DNA from: Streptomyces sp. CG4
GTDB taxonomy: Bacteria; Actinomycetota; Actinomycetes; Streptomycetales; Streptomycetaceae
Direction of reading: 5' to 3'
Length of the DNA: 64,000 nucleotides
NCBI RefSeq assembly: GCF_041080655.1
Contig: NZ_CP163525.1
Coordinates: 6,572,001-6,636,000, forward strand
Positions 35,644 through 45,408 of this stretch are shown in pieces; positions within the stretch are counted from its first letter, which is position 1, and every line of letters begins with the position of its first letter. Under the pieces are notes generated by a model. The model was given only the letters and a program-made list of their open reading frames with translations. It made no database searches and was not told the DNA's origin. The position numbers and the translations under genes are program-made.

Positions 35644-35845
35644 CGGGCGTCGCGGAGGCGCGCGGCGGGGGACTTCGGGGTTCAAGCCGCCGCCGACATC
35701 GTTCACCCGTTCGTTCACTCGGCCGCGCGTGAACGAACGCGGGCCCTACACCCCACCGAGGCGTATGCGCTCGTTGCTCAGGGAGGTCCCGGCCGGCACG
35801 TGCAGCCTGCAACACCGGCGAGGTCTTCAAGGCGTGACCAACACA

Positions 35846-35884
35846 GTGACGGCCTCGACGCCGGGCGGGAGTCGAGGCCGTCAC
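35846..35884 (+). terminator. 14-bp perfect inverted repeat
   Basis: GTGACGGCCTCGAC at 35846-35859 and its exact complement at 35871-35884 with an 11-base loop. It resembles a terminator but lacks a T tract, and no intact gene ends here. Confidence 0.55.
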
Positions 35885-36424
35885 CACATGGAACCGGACC
35901 AGATGGGGGGATCGGTTTCACCTCTTCACTGACACGAAACACAACGCGCCGCGCGGACGGAGGTCACTCCGCCGGCGCGACAGCATCACCCGCCGCACTG
36001 CGGCGCGAGCTTGCTGTGCGGCGTGGCGACAAGCACCCTGGCGGACCACCGCGCGCACTGCCAGCTCGGTGCAAGGGGCCGCGCCGTGTTCGGACGGACT
36101 GCCCGGCCGCTCTCGTGCGCGCCCTGGCCCCCGGAGGACAGGGGGCCACAGCGCGCCAGCAGGTCGCGCGAACCGCGAACCGCCCATCCACCAACCAACT
36201 TTTCCCCAGGAATCCCGATCCTCCCCCGCCCCTCGAGTTTGCGGGGATCGTGATCTTGAGCTGGGTCGGCGGGCTCTCGTCCGGATGAGTCCGGCCTGAC
36301 GAAGCCTCTGCCGCGATCGTGACGGGGCGCCGGAGGTGAACGGCGAGGCAAGACCTGTGGTCGGGTAGTCGGATCACGTTGCCGTGACCCGCTGCTGGTT
36401 CTTCTTGGCGCGTGACGGGAAGTT
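35885..36424. other. gene-free degenerate stretch
   Basis: About 540 bases with frames open on both strands but no signal, start or family resemblance. Probably worn insertion-sequence and gene debris. The last 60 bases may belong to the transposase remnant that follows. Confidence 0.4.
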
Positions 36425-36629
36425 TTGCGGTTGCACCATGTGAGAGACACCACCTTCGCCGAGCACGCCTCGAAGGTCCGCACCGGGCACGGCCCGGCGA
36501 ACATGGCCCCTGCGCAACCTCGCGGTCAACATCCTCCGCGACGCCGGACACCACAGCATCGCCGCCGGGCTCCGGCAGGCCTCCTACGCGCCCTTCACCT
36601 AACCGCTCGACCTGCTCGGCATCGGCTGA
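36425..36629 (+). pseudogene. ISAs1-type transposase C-terminal remnant
   Basis: The reading LHHVRDTTFAEHASKVRTGHGPANMA is the typical post-catalytic segment of ISAs1-family (H-repeat) transposases. It is interrupted by a one-base shift near 36504, then continues LRNLAVNILRDAGHHSIAAGL, meets an in-frame TAA at 36600-36602, and ends PLDLLGIG at 36629. Two inactivating changes within 200 bases, and no upstream catalytic part, show an old relic. Confidence 0.7.
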
Positions 36630-36934
36630 CCTGCACCAACACGTGATCACCAGGACTGCGAATCGGCCCTGACTCCTCCGCCCGCTCCCGGTCTGATACC
36701 TGAGGCGGGACCTCCAGCAACTCGACGTGCATACATGCCAGTTATCTGGCCAACGACATCGACAAGCTGTGACCCCGATCATGATCTACAACTGAAGGGT
36801 GAGTGTCGGCCTGATCCTGGTGCTTGCCGACGAGTGATAGGCGACGCAGGTTCCAACCGCAGTGGTTTCTTGGTGAGTTCGTAATCGCAACATAGCGACC
36901 ACTGTGACCAATCGCACACCCGCCTAGGTTCAAG

Positions 36935-36964
36935 TTGACCTGCGCAGAGGAGTTCGCTTTAGAT
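36935..36964 (+). promoter_or_regulatory. sigma-70-type promoter
   Basis: TTGACC and TTAGAT separated by 18 bases in an AT-rich stretch without genes (36630-37064). It points to the frameshifted secreted-protein gene whose GTG is 100 bases downstream. Confidence 0.5.
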
Positions 36965-37064
36965 CAACTTTACTCACCGTTGACCAGGTGGGTGTGGAAG
37001 CGGCCGTATTCCGTCCAAAGATCACGACCGCTCCACCCGTGTGATACACACAAGGAGAGGGTAC

Positions 37065-37419
37065 GTGAAGCGCGTTACCTTGGGCACGAGTGCGGCCACT
37101 GCCATGGCCTGCTGTCACCTTCAGCGTCGCCGCCCCGGTGGCCTCCGCTGTTGAGCACCGCCGCGCTGAGGCTGGCGTGGCCGCCATCGCTCAGACGGAG
37201 CCCACGCTCAGCGCCGCTGAGCCCCGCGTCTTGTTGGCCAGTTCTGAGGTTCGCGCCGGTCTCTCTCTAGGCGCCCAGGCTGACCTGCAGTCCGTCGCGG
37301 ATGGCACCGCCAGCGCGGTACAGCGGCACAGTGCCGCTTCGTCCGCCGCCAGGGGCGCTGCCAACTCTTCCGGAGCCGTCAGATGGTCACCGGCGCGAAC
37401 CTCCTTGCCGAGCATCTGA
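37065..37419 (+). pseudogene. frameshifted gene for a small secreted protein
   Basis: AAGGAGAGG lies just before GTG 37065. The first codons read VKRVTLGTSAATAMA. An apparent extra base near 37110 shifts the frame, after which AVTFSVAAPVASA completes a good signal peptide with an AxA cleavage site. The mature part (EHRRAEAGVAAIAQTEPTLS...) is Ala-rich and stops at 37419. Further partial frames up to 37600 (for example AAYATTNVCASTREATVKW) may be the rest of the protein. Function unknown. Confidence 0.5.
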
Positions 37420-37670
37420 TGCTCGGTCAAAGTCGACAGCGCCTGCCGAAGGCTTCGTCGTCCTCCCGTGCAGGGGTGCGAGGAGTAATCCTCCCGTGGA
37501 TCTTCCAACGGAGTTGCTGCGTACGCGACTACGAACGTCTGCGCGTCCACCCGTGAGGCCACGGTCAAGTGGTCGGTAATTCAGTCTCATGAGCCGCCCC
37601 TGGCCCGCTCCCACACACGTCAACAACACCCGAAATGATTAGTTCATTCGCGGGCACTAAGGAGATTCCG

Positions 37671-38168
37671 ATGCTCACAGTGACACATTCGAGGAAAAAG
37701 CGCAGAGGTATCGCAGCAGTAGCGGGGCTAGTCGCCGCCGTCGGGATCGCCACCCCTGCCGCCGCCGTCAATGACACCGACAACCTGTACAGCCCGGAGG
37801 CATGCAAGCGCCCCGGCATATCGAAGTTCAAATTCCACATCCACTTCAACTCCGGGCAGAACGGCTCTTACCGCAACATCGGCTATAGCATCTACGACTT
37901 CGACGACGCACCAGACGGGGTCGTGGGTGTGACCACGCCGCTGAGGTTCTGCGAAGTCAATGGTGCGAGCGCCCCATGGCCGGGTTCGGGACTGAAGGTC
38001 AAGAACAATGCCGCGTCGGGCGAGAACGAGCACTACAAGTACTGGGCTCGGGTGTACTTCAACAGCGGTTACAAGGGGGCCCAGGACGTCATGGCCCCCT
38101 ATCAGCACGTCGACACCTTCCGGAACGTCCACAACAACAACGCCTCGTTCAAGTGGACCAGTAAGTGA
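37671..38168 (+). CDS. small secreted protein, unknown function
   Basis: 165 residues. ATG 37671 is preceded by AAGGAG; a longer frame from 37635 contains that ribosome site and is rejected. Signal peptide: basic SRKKRRG, then IAAVAGLVAAVGIATPAAA with an AxA site. The mature domain of about 130 residues is rich in Asn, Tyr and Phe (KFKFHIHFNSGQNGSYRNIGYSIYDFDD) and has two cysteines that could form one disulfide. It resembles a compact beta-rich extracellular protein. It overlaps or abuts the next gene, so the pair is probably co-transcribed. Confidence 0.7.
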   Translation: MLTVTHSRKKRRGIAAVAGLVAAVGIATPAAAVNDTDNLYSPEACKRPGISKFKFHIHFNSGQNGSYRNIGYSIYDFDDAPDGVVGVTTPLRFCEVNGASAPWPGSGLKVKNNAASGENEHYKYWARVYFNSGYKGAQDVMAPYQHVDTFRNVHNNNASFKWTSK

Positions 38169-38200
38169 CGATCGAGCAACGGCAGAGGGGAAAGACAGGC

Positions 38201-39088
38201 ATGCGACTGACGGCCAAGGCTGCGGTTCCCGTCACTGCTCTCGTGCTCGCCGCGGGGGCAGGTACTGCCTACTACTGGTGCGGCGGCACGGAGACGGGCA
38301 CCAACAGTCCCTCCGGAACGGACCATACCGCCGCTCTGGCACAGGTGGCGCATGCGCACGTGGGCTCCCCGAACGACCCTGCGACCTGGCGTCTGCCCGT
38401 CGAGGCCTACATGCCCACCACGACACAGGCGCGCCTGGTGACCGAAACGCGGGACCAGCTGATCGGCAAGTGCATGAGCGCCGCGGGCTACGCAGCATGG
38501 AAGCCCGCCCCCGACCTGCCGGACCTCGGAGGCAAGACCCTCACTGACTGGCGCTACGGCATCCATGACGGTCGGCTCGCCGCCAAGCGTGGATACCACC
38601 CCGCCGAGGGTGAACAGAAGGCGTACGACAAGGCGGTGGAGGCTGGGGCAGTGGACGAGTCCGGTGCCGACGAAGCCACGCTGCGGCGCTGCGTGGAGCA
38701 GACGGATGGGAAGGTCCCCGACGCACAGCCGCGGGCCATCGTCCAGCAGATCAGCGGTGAGGCGTTCGAGAAGTCCAAAGAGGCTCCCGAGGTCGTCGCC
38801 GTGTTCGCCAAGTGGTCGTCCTGCATGAAGGACAAGGGCTACTCCTCGTACAAGCAGCCGCTGGACGCCAGTGACGACCCTCGCTTCACGGATCCCGACA
38901 AGGTGACGGGCAAGGAGATCGCAACGGCCACGGCAGACCTCGCCTGCCGTGACAAGTACGACGTCGCCCGAACTTGGTTCGATGCCGAGTCGAAGATCCA
39001 ACGGACGGAGATTGCTAAGCACTTGAAGGAATTCAACGAGGCAGCCAAAGCGAGCAGGGAAGCGGTCGACAAGGCGAAGGCGTTCTGA
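38201..39088 (+). CDS. exported four-Cys protein of unknown function
   Basis: 295 residues. ATG 38201 has AGAGGGGAAAG upstream; a GTG at 38165 overlapping the preceding stop is the alternative. The N-terminus (MRLTAKAAVPVTALVLAAGAGTAYYWCGG) is a signal anchor or atypical lipoprotein signal. The mature part has four regularly spaced Cys (IGKCMSAAGY, LRRCVEQ, WSSCMKDKGY, DLACRDKY) in a helical, charged context ending in a long amphipathic helix. Such CM-x-x-x-GY pairs occur in many Streptomyces exported proteins; their role is unknown to me. Confidence 0.65.
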   Translation: MRLTAKAAVPVTALVLAAGAGTAYYWCGGTETGTNSPSGTDHTAALAQVAHAHVGSPNDPATWRLPVEAYMPTTTQARLVTETRDQLIGKCMSAAGYAAWKPAPDLPDLGGKTLTDWRYGIHDGRLAAKRGYHPAEGEQKAYDKAVEAGAVDESGADEATLRRCVEQTDGKVPDAQPRAIVQQISGEAFEKSKEAPEVVAVFAKWSSCMKDKGYSSYKQPLDASDDPRFTDPDKVTGKEIATATADLACRDKYDVARTWFDAESKIQRTEIAKHLKEFNEAAKASREAVDKAKAF

Positions 39089-39469
39089 CCGAATCCCTGT
39101 GAAGCAGTGCCGGGCAGTAGTTGCACTAGCTGTCCGGCCTGCCGCCGACCAGGCTCCAACAGGACCGTATGGCTCCAGGCGCCCGGGCGGGAAGGCGACG
39201 GCCCCAGCCATCAACTTCCACTGTTCTCTTGCACCAACGAGCGATGCCGTTGCCAGCTGAAGCAGCCCTTCTCGCCGCCCCTGGAACGAAGTAGCACTCG
39301 TTAGCGGTGTGAGTCGGAACAGGCTCTCGCAAGTTGACTGCACGTCACCCGTGCAATTTTCCCTTATGGGAAATACCCCTGACTCACGGCCGATACCGAG
39401 AGAAGAACCACCCGCGATCTGAAGGTGGTCAACGTTTTTTGTCTACGAATCAAGTGATTAAGGATCGTT
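39089..39469. other. gene-free 380-base leader/promoter region of the large enzyme
   Basis: No gene seen. The last 150 bases are AT-rich. TTGACT at 39334-39339 is followed by a small inverted repeat GCACG/CGTGC (39340-39354), and AAGGA at 39460-39464 is the ribosome site of the next gene. Promoter and perhaps operator are expected here; a clean -10 was not identified. Confidence 0.4.
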
Positions 39470-42400
39470 TTGATACGCCGTCATAGCGTGTCGAAGCGTC
39501 TGCGCACACCACTGCTCATCACCACGGCCATGCTGGTCGCGAGCGGACCCCTGGTGTCGCAGGCACTCGCCGCCGAACCTCAACCCCCAACCCCCGAGGT
39601 CCGCGACGCGGCCGCTGAACCGAAGTCGTCCGGCGAGCCCCGCTCGAGCCGGGTGGCAAGCCCGGACGCCAACCTCGGCAAGGACTGGAAGAAGAGCGAG
39701 GACCGGGCCGTGACCGGCGCGGCCGACGCGAAGGCTTTCAAGATCCTCGCTGCCGATGAAGCGAAGGCGTACGACTGGAAGACGGTCGCGGCGCTCTCGG
39801 AGCCGGGTATGCCCGCCGACTCGTGGATCGGCAACCAGTGCGTCATGGACCGCGACCACGTCGCCGCCGTGTACGCGCCTCGCGCGTTCACGAACAAGCC
39901 CGACCTGATGCAAGGCGGCGCGTTCACGGCGATCGTGAACGTCAAGACGGGTGGGGTGACGAAGCTGCCGTTCACCGCGACCCTCGCCTACTTCGACCCC
40001 ACCTGCAACACCACCACGCACACCGCCGCCTTCACCCAGTACCGCGACATGAACGACGCGTCGAAGGTGAAGACGCAGGTGATCACGGTGGACACGGCCG
40101 GCAGGACCGTCGCGAAGACCGGCGAGCTGCGCGGGCAGGTGTCGTCGGCGGCCCCGGTGAAGGACGGTGTCGTCGCCGGTCTGGGCCGCGATCTCGTCCA
40201 CGTCAACGACAAGGGCAAGATTCGCCGACTCGCCAAGGGCGAGAGCATCCCCTTCGACATCCGCCCCATGACCGGTGGCCGCATCGGCTTCGTGGACCGC
40301 AAGGGCACGAAGACGGCGCAGGCGAAGGTGTACGACGGCCACGACAAAACACGCACGGTCGCCACCGGACGCCTCGGTGACCTCGACCTCGTGCCTGGCG
40401 CGCAGGGCCGTGTCTTCCTCACCGGTGACGCCAAGGACGTCAAGGTGGAGGGAAGTGGCGTCGCCAAGGTCGAGGCGTCGGCCGACACCGATCTCTCCTC
40501 CCACGGCCGCCTGGCCGTCGACCCCGTCCTCACCCCCGGCGTCCGTGCAGGGCTGACTCGCATCAAGGCGGCCGGGAAGGGATTCGACAAGGTCGATGAG
40601 CCTGAGGCGGGTGTGCGTTCCCGCTCCGGGAAAGCTCCGGGGACCGCGGACGGCGACACGATCACCGTCACGTCGACTGCTACGACGACGGGGAAGGAGG
40701 TCAAGCAGAAGGTTGCCTTGACACAGCCGCGTAACAGCAACGGTCTCTCCCCCGCCCTGACCGGCAGCCCCCGGCCGCGCATGCTGTCGCCGGTGGCCGC
40801 AGCCGTCTCCCACGATCCCCGTGACACCGACCGCTGGTGCTCCGTCTCCCGTAACGACATGCGTGCCCAGGCGTTGCAGCCGACGCCGAACCAGGTCGAG
40901 TGGGCGGTGGACATGGCCGTCCGCGGCGAGCTGCGCGGCAAATGGCTCCGCCAGGGCGACTACCGCAGTCAGGCCGGGCTGGGCGACATCGACCCGCAGG
41001 GGTTGTTCCCCCTCCCGAAGCTGAACGGAGGCGGCCGGATCCCCGCCAATGTCCTCCTGGGCATCCTGGCGCAGGAGTCCAACCTGTGGCAGGCCGAAAA
41101 CGGCGCGATCCCCGGCCAGATGGGCAACCCGCTGGCCGCCATGGACGGCTACTACGGCCACAGCACGAAGGACACACTCCTCGGCTACTGGCGCATCAAC
41201 TGGGAGAAGTCCGACTGTGGTTACGGCGTCGGTCAGGTCACCGACGGCATGCGCCTGAAGGGGCACGAGAAGACAGACAAGAAGACGGGCAAGAAGGTCG
41301 AAACGAGCCTTGACCCGAAGCTCCAGAAGGCGATCGCGGTCGACTACGCAACCAACATCGCCGCCTCCATGAAGATCCTCGCCGACAAGTGGAACGAGGT
41401 GCACAAGGAGGGGCAGAAGATCACGGTAAACAACGACGACCCCTCCCGCGTGGAGAACTGGTTCACCGCCGCCTGGAACTACAACCTCGGCTTCAACCCC
41501 AAGTCAGAAGCCTCCAAGAACGGCGGCCACTGGGGTCTGGGCTGGTACAACAACCCCGCGAATCCCATGTACAAGAAGGGCGCTTGGGACCACCCATTCA
41601 TGGATGTCACCCTCAACCCGACACACATCCGTGACGCGGCGCACCCGCAGTACTGGCCCTATGAGGAGAAGGTGATGGGCTGGGCCGCCTGGTCCATCGA
41701 CACCGGCTTCTCCTACGGCACCGACGGCCGTCAGGACTGGAAGGGCGAGGACGGTTTCTCCTCCGCCGGCTTCCAACCCGCCTGGTGGACCGACAAGAAA
41801 CACCGTTCCCGCGTCAGCCCGCCGCTGGACACCTTCTGTAACCAGAAGAACGGCTGCGACCCAGACAAACCGGTTGACTGCCCGGATGAAGCCTGCTATC
41901 GGCAGTTCTGGTGGAATCAAGAGAATGTGACGTGGAAGCCCGACTGCGACCAAACGTGCGGGTACGAAAACATCAAATACAAAACCCTGCGCTCCGAGCC
42001 CGGACGCGGCAAACGGCTGCAATATGGTGAGCCGGTGTGCGACGCCGCCCCGAAGGGCGCGGAAGTCGTCGCCTCCCTCCCCAACGGCACAGAGACGTGG
42101 TCGAAGTGCGGGAAGGTGTCGTCGAAGGGCACGTTCCAGTTCACCTTCTACCCCGACTGGGACAAGCAGTACGAGGCGAAGGCCGATCTGCGTTCGGTCG
42201 GCGGCGGCCACGGCGGCCACTTCTGGTACACCCACACCCGCAACGAGGACAACCTCGGCGGCGACGGAAACCGGATGACGATCAAGGGCCAGTGGACGCT
42301 CGGGCACAAGCTCGAGTGGGCACGGGTGCTGGTGCACCTGCCCGACACCGGCGCACAGACCCGGCAGGCCGCCTACATCGTCCGCAACTCCGACTCCAAG

Positions 42401-43513
42401 AGTGAGAAGCGCCATGTGCTCCAGCGCGCCGGCGGCTGGGTAAGCCTCGGTGCGTTCCACTTCACGGGAACACCACAGGTCGAGCTGTCCAACATCACTG
42501 CGGACGGCACCGCGGACGAAGACATCGCCTGGGACTCGGTCGCCTTCCAGCCTCTGCCAGGCAAGCCGAAGAACTCCGTTGTTGCCATGGGCGACTCCTA
42601 CTCTTCGGGCGAGGGCGTCACGGCACCGGGCGGCAAGGACTACTTCCCGGAGACCGACTACTTCAGCAAGCTGACCGACAAGACCACGGACAAGTGCCAT
42701 CGTTCGAAGCTGGCCTGGTCGCGGCAGGCGACTCTGCCTGGCTACTCGAAGTCCATCGGTGAGATGGCCGACAGTCTCGATCCGCAGGTGGACTACCACT
42801 TCGTGGCCTGCTCCGGTGCCCGCACCTACGATATGTTCAAGGGGCAGTCCAGTGAGGTTCCGCAGATCGACTCCGGTTACCTCGACGACAACACCACTCT
42901 GGTCACTTTGAGCATCGGCGGCAACGACGCCCGGTTCGCCGACATCGTCAAGAAGTGCGTCTTTCCGGCAGGGACGAACTGCGACGGCAATTCCATGAGC
43001 AACGTAGACCCGACCAACGGCAAGGACGTCGGGGGTGACACCGGGCCACTGCGGGAGTGGGCGCCGAAGTGGCTGCACAACGCTGTACGCCCCCAGGTCG
43101 TGAAAACGCTTAACGCCATTCACGCCAAGGCTCCGAAAGCGAAGGTCGTCCTCATGGGCTACCCGCGCCTGCTGTCCACGGAGAAGGGGGCATCGTATCC
43201 GGGTACGTGCGTCCTCAACATGGAGAAGCCGGAAGGCGAGTGGCTCAACGTCATGGCCGACAACCTTGCGGCGGAGATGAAGGGCGCAACGCAGGATGCC
43301 GGTTCGTGGGCGGTGTTCTCCGATCCACGTGACGAATTCGACGGCAAGACGATCTGCGGAGCCCCCGAGACCGTGCACGGCATCGTGATGAGCGGACGAT
43401 CGCAAGCCGACGAGGACTTTCCAAACGCGTCGATGCAGTCGTTCCACCCCAAGCCAGCAGGAGCCCGACTGTATGCAGATAGCCTGGAGCACACGCTCCA
43501 GGGCAAGGGCTGA
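39470..43513 (+). CDS. giant secreted wall enzyme: transglycosylase-like + golvesin-like + SGNH hydrolase
   Basis: 1347 residues. TTG 39470 has AAGGA five bases upstream; GTG 39488 is the alternative. Signal peptide ends VSQALA near 35. Residues 50-400 are beta-rich repeats, perhaps a propeller. Residues 480-800 hold a lysozyme-like fold with NVLLGILAQESNLW near 531 (catalytic-type Glu) and CGYGVGQVTDGM near 582. A Cys-rich insert follows (NGCDPDKPVDCPDEAC). Residues 930-1030 fit a golvesin/xanthan-lyase-like binding domain (RQAAYIVRN, WVSLGAFHF). Residues 1040-1345 are an SGNH hydrolase: GDSYSSGEG, SIGGNDARF, SFHPKPAGA. It may cut glycan strands and remove acyl groups from wall polymers. Confidence 0.8.
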   Translation: MIRRHSVSKRLRTPLLITTAMLVASGPLVSQALAAEPQPPTPEVRDAAAEPKSSGEPRSSRVASPDANLGKDWKKSEDRAVTGAADAKAFKILAADEAKAYDWKTVAALSEPGMPADSWIGNQCVMDRDHVAAVYAPRAFTNKPDLMQGGAFTAIVNVKTGGVTKLPFTATLAYFDPTCNTTTHTAAFTQYRDMNDASKVKTQVITVDTAGRTVAKTGELRGQVSSAAPVKDGVVAGLGRDLVHVNDKGKIRRLAKGESIPFDIRPMTGGRIGFVDRKGTKTAQAKVYDGHDKTRTVATGRLGDLDLVPGAQGRVFLTGDAKDVKVEGSGVAKVEASADTDLSSHGRLAVDPVLTPGVRAGLTRIKAAGKGFDKVDEPEAGVRSRSGKAPGTADGDTITVTSTATTTGKEVKQKVALTQPRNSNGLSPALTGSPRPRMLSPVAAAVSHDPRDTDRWCSVSRNDMRAQALQPTPNQVEWAVDMAVRGELRGKWLRQGDYRSQAGLGDIDPQGLFPLPKLNGGGRIPANVLLGILAQESNLWQAENGAIPGQMGNPLAAMDGYYGHSTKDTLLGYWRINWEKSDCGYGVGQVTDGMRLKGHEKTDKKTGKKVETSLDPKLQKAIAVDYATNIAASMKILADKWNEVHKEGQKITVNNDDPSRVENWFTAAWNYNLGFNPKSEASKNGGHWGLGWYNNPANPMYKKGAWDHPFMDVTLNPTHIRDAAHPQYWPYEEKVMGWAAWSIDTGFSYGTDGRQDWKGEDGFSSAGFQPAWWTDKKHRSRVSPPLDTFCNQKNGCDPDKPVDCPDEACYRQFWWNQENVTWKPDCDQTCGYENIKYKTLRSEPGRGKRLQYGEPVCDAAPKGAEVVASLPNGTETWSKCGKVSSKGTFQFTFYPDWDKQYEAKADLRSVGGGHGGHFWYTHTRNEDNLGGDGNRMTIKGQWTLGHKLEWARVLVHLPDTGAQTRQAAYIVRNSDSKSEKRHVLQRAGGWVSLGAFHFTGTPQVELSNITADGTADEDIAWDSVAFQPLPGKPKNSVVAMGDSYSSGEGVTAPGGKDYFPETDYFSKLTDKTTDKCHRSKLAWSRQATLPGYSKSIGEMADSLDPQVDYHFVACSGARTYDMFKGQSSEVPQIDSGYLDDNTTLVTLSIGGNDARFADIVKKCVFPAGTNCDGNSMSNVDPTNGKDVGGDTGPLREWAPKWLHNAVRPQVVKTLNAIHAKAPKAKVVLMGYPRLLSTEKGASYPGTCVLNMEKPEGEWLNVMADNLAAEMKGATQDAGSWAVFSDPRDEFDGKTICGAPETVHGIVMSGRSQADEDFPNASMQSFHPKPAGARLYADSLEHTLQGKG

Positions 43514-43594
43514 CAAGCGATAGTGAGCCGGGGACCTGGGTAGATACGTAATTCCACTCAGGCCCCGGCGTTTCCGCACAGGAGGATGGGAAGC

Positions 43595-43903
43595 ATGAAG
43601 AAACCACGCCAGAGCGACGTGCCGCTGGCTGTCCTCGTTGCCGCAATTGACCTGGTGGCCATCGGAATGCTGGCTTCCTATTATGTACTCTCCGGGCTTA
43701 GCATTGGCGCCCCAGACGCCCGTGAACTACAGCAGCGGGAAACCTCCCAGAACAGCATTCTCGTCATAACCGCGCTGTTCGCCGGCGGGGGTTCTGCACT
43801 CGCCGCACTGTTCCGGTTCTGGAAAACGAGCATCACCCATCTCGTGTTGACCGGCCTTCCTCTGCTGGCCATTCTTGTCTTGCTGACCTGGAACGGCAGA
43901 TAA
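43595..43903 (+). CDS. small three-helix membrane protein
   Basis: 102 residues. ATG 43595 stands nine bases after AGGAGG; the ATG at 43586 lies inside that site. Three hydrophobic segments: VPLAVLVAAIDLVAIGMLASYYVL, ILVITALFAGGGSALAALF and LVLTGLPLLAILVLLTW. It begins 82 bases behind the large wall enzyme, perhaps as the last gene of its transcript. Function unknown. Confidence 0.6.
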   Translation: MKKPRQSDVPLAVLVAAIDLVAIGMLASYYVLSGLSIGAPDARELQQRETSQNSILVITALFAGGGSALAALFRFWKTSITHLVLTGLPLLAILVLLTWNGR

Positions 43904-43959
43904 AGCTTGACGTCGAGAACGCGAGGCCTGTTGGAACAGCGACTCGCACACCGTCCGGG

Positions 43960-44175
43960 GTAAGCATTGACGCGCCCCAAGGTCAGCGACTGATCGATGA
44001 CGTGGAGGCTTGTCCCGGCGGCGCCATGACCGACGAAGTCGGCGTCGTCACTGGCGAACTGACCATCGCCACCACTCCGCTTCCCGACGACCGAGCCCGC
44101 ATCGCCATCCACTAGCCCGCATCGCCATCCAGTGCACCGAAGCAGACGAGTGGTACACCCTCGCGCTGCGGCGCC
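43960..44175 (+). pseudogene. remnant of a small conserved protein, tandem 19-base duplication
   Basis: The frame VSIDAPQGQRLIDDVEACPGG, MTDEVGVVTGELTIATTPLP, DDRARIAIH stops at 44113-44115. The following sequence repeats AGCCCGCATCGCCATCCA and continues in another frame with ARIAIQCTEADEWYTL. The duplication causes the frame break. The rest up to 44420 (about 250 bases) holds no further gene I can identify. Confidence 0.45.
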
Positions 44176-44420
44176 GAAGCGCCGCGCCGAATCCCGCCGA
44201 GATGATCTGCCGCCGCTGGCCTGCCCTCCGGCGGCACCTCCAGTCGCGAGCACCACTGGTACGGCACCACGGCCAACACGGCCCTCGCTGGGCACCGTGG
44301 CTACCGCACGCAAGACTATGCCGAGTGTGGGTCGGGAAAGCTGAGTGAGCGGCACGCACACGGGCGGGTGAAAGCATCAGGGCCGCTCTGCCCGGGCACC
44401 TCCTCTCGCCCGTCAGCTAA

Positions 44421-45284
44421 GACGGTGTCCTATGTGGTGAGGCGGACGAGTCGCTTGTAGCAGCACAGGGCGGCGGCGAGACCGAGAAAGGCCAGGTAGT
44501 TGCGGGAGTGGCGTTCGTAGCGGGGGCTGAGGCGGCGGCAGCCGGACAGCCATGAGATCGTCCGCTCGATCACCCACCTGCGGCGGCCCAACCGTTCGCT
44601 GGACTCGATGCCTTTGCGGCGATGCGCACGCCGATGCGCTTGCCTCGTAACCATTTCCGCAGGTGGAGGACGTCATACGCCTTGTCGGCGTGCAGGCGCT
44701 GAGGCTTGAAGTGGCGGCCCCGGTGGGGGTCGTGTCTCGTCTGGTGACCCGCCACCATGGGCTTCAGTCCTTCACTGTCGTGGGTGTTGCCGGCCGAGAC
44801 GCCGACGACCAGGGGCAGTCCGTTCGCGTCCGACAGGACGTGCATCTTGGAACCCGGCTTACCCCGGTCCACGGGACTCGGACCTGTGAGTTCGCCCCCT
44901 TTTCAGCCCGCACGTGAGCGGAGTCGAGGACCACACGCGAGACGTCGATGAGACCGGCGTCATCGAGCCGGTGCAGTACCGCCTCATGCAGCCGGCCCCA
45001 CACCCCGGCCCGCGACCAGATCAGGAACCGGCGGTGCGCGGTCGACTTCGATATCCCGAAACACGGCGGCAGAGCCCGCCAGGCACAACCGCTGACCAGC
45101 ACGTAGATGATCGCCGCGAACAGCGTGTCATCAGGCGTGTCCTGCGTTCCACCACCTTGCGGCCGCACCTTCGACGGTGGGATCAGCGGCTCGGCGATCT
45201 CCCACAGCCCGTCCGGAACAATCCAACTCCACGTACCCCGCCCCATAGACGGACCAACGAGCGATCACCACATAGGACACCGTC
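44421..45284 (-). mobile_element. IS5-family (IS427-group-like) insertion sequence
   Basis: 864 bases bounded by perfect 20-base terminal inverted repeats (44421-44440 and 45265-45284; outer ends GACGGTGTCC). TAA flanks both ends, a likely 3-bp (or TA) target duplication. The transposase reads leftward and its stop lies within the left inverted repeat. Confidence 0.85.
44430..45246 (-). pseudogene. IS5-family transposase with programmed-type -1 site plus a 1-base deletion
   Basis: Frame A from ATG 45246 encodes MGRGTWSWIVPDGLWEIAEPLIPP, GCAWRALPPCFG and the first DDE Asp (VVLDSAHVRAEKG). At 44896-44902 the heptamer A-AAG-GGG (minus strand) would allow a -1 step into frame B: GGELTGPSPVDRGKPGSKMHVLSDANGLPL, THDSEGLKPM and ADKAYD. 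A missing base near 44616-44621 then breaks the frame, and a third piece continues RRKGIESSERLGRRRWVIERTISWL to the stop. The last change looks inactivating; the first may be normal expression strategy. Confidence 0.75.
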
Positions 45285-45408
45285 TAAGACGTGGGGAAGC
45301 CGGGAATCTCAAGTGATGTGATCCCGGGCGAGCGGATGCCGGAGGCTGTCTCAGTTGATGTGGTCCGAATTCGCTGTGTCGTCGGCCGCAACCGGACCGC
45401 TGGCGTGG

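Noticed and set aside
35510..35718. N-terminal part of the LysR frame
   Set aside because: Antisense to the IQARDVHG fragment and unlike any LysR DNA-binding helix.
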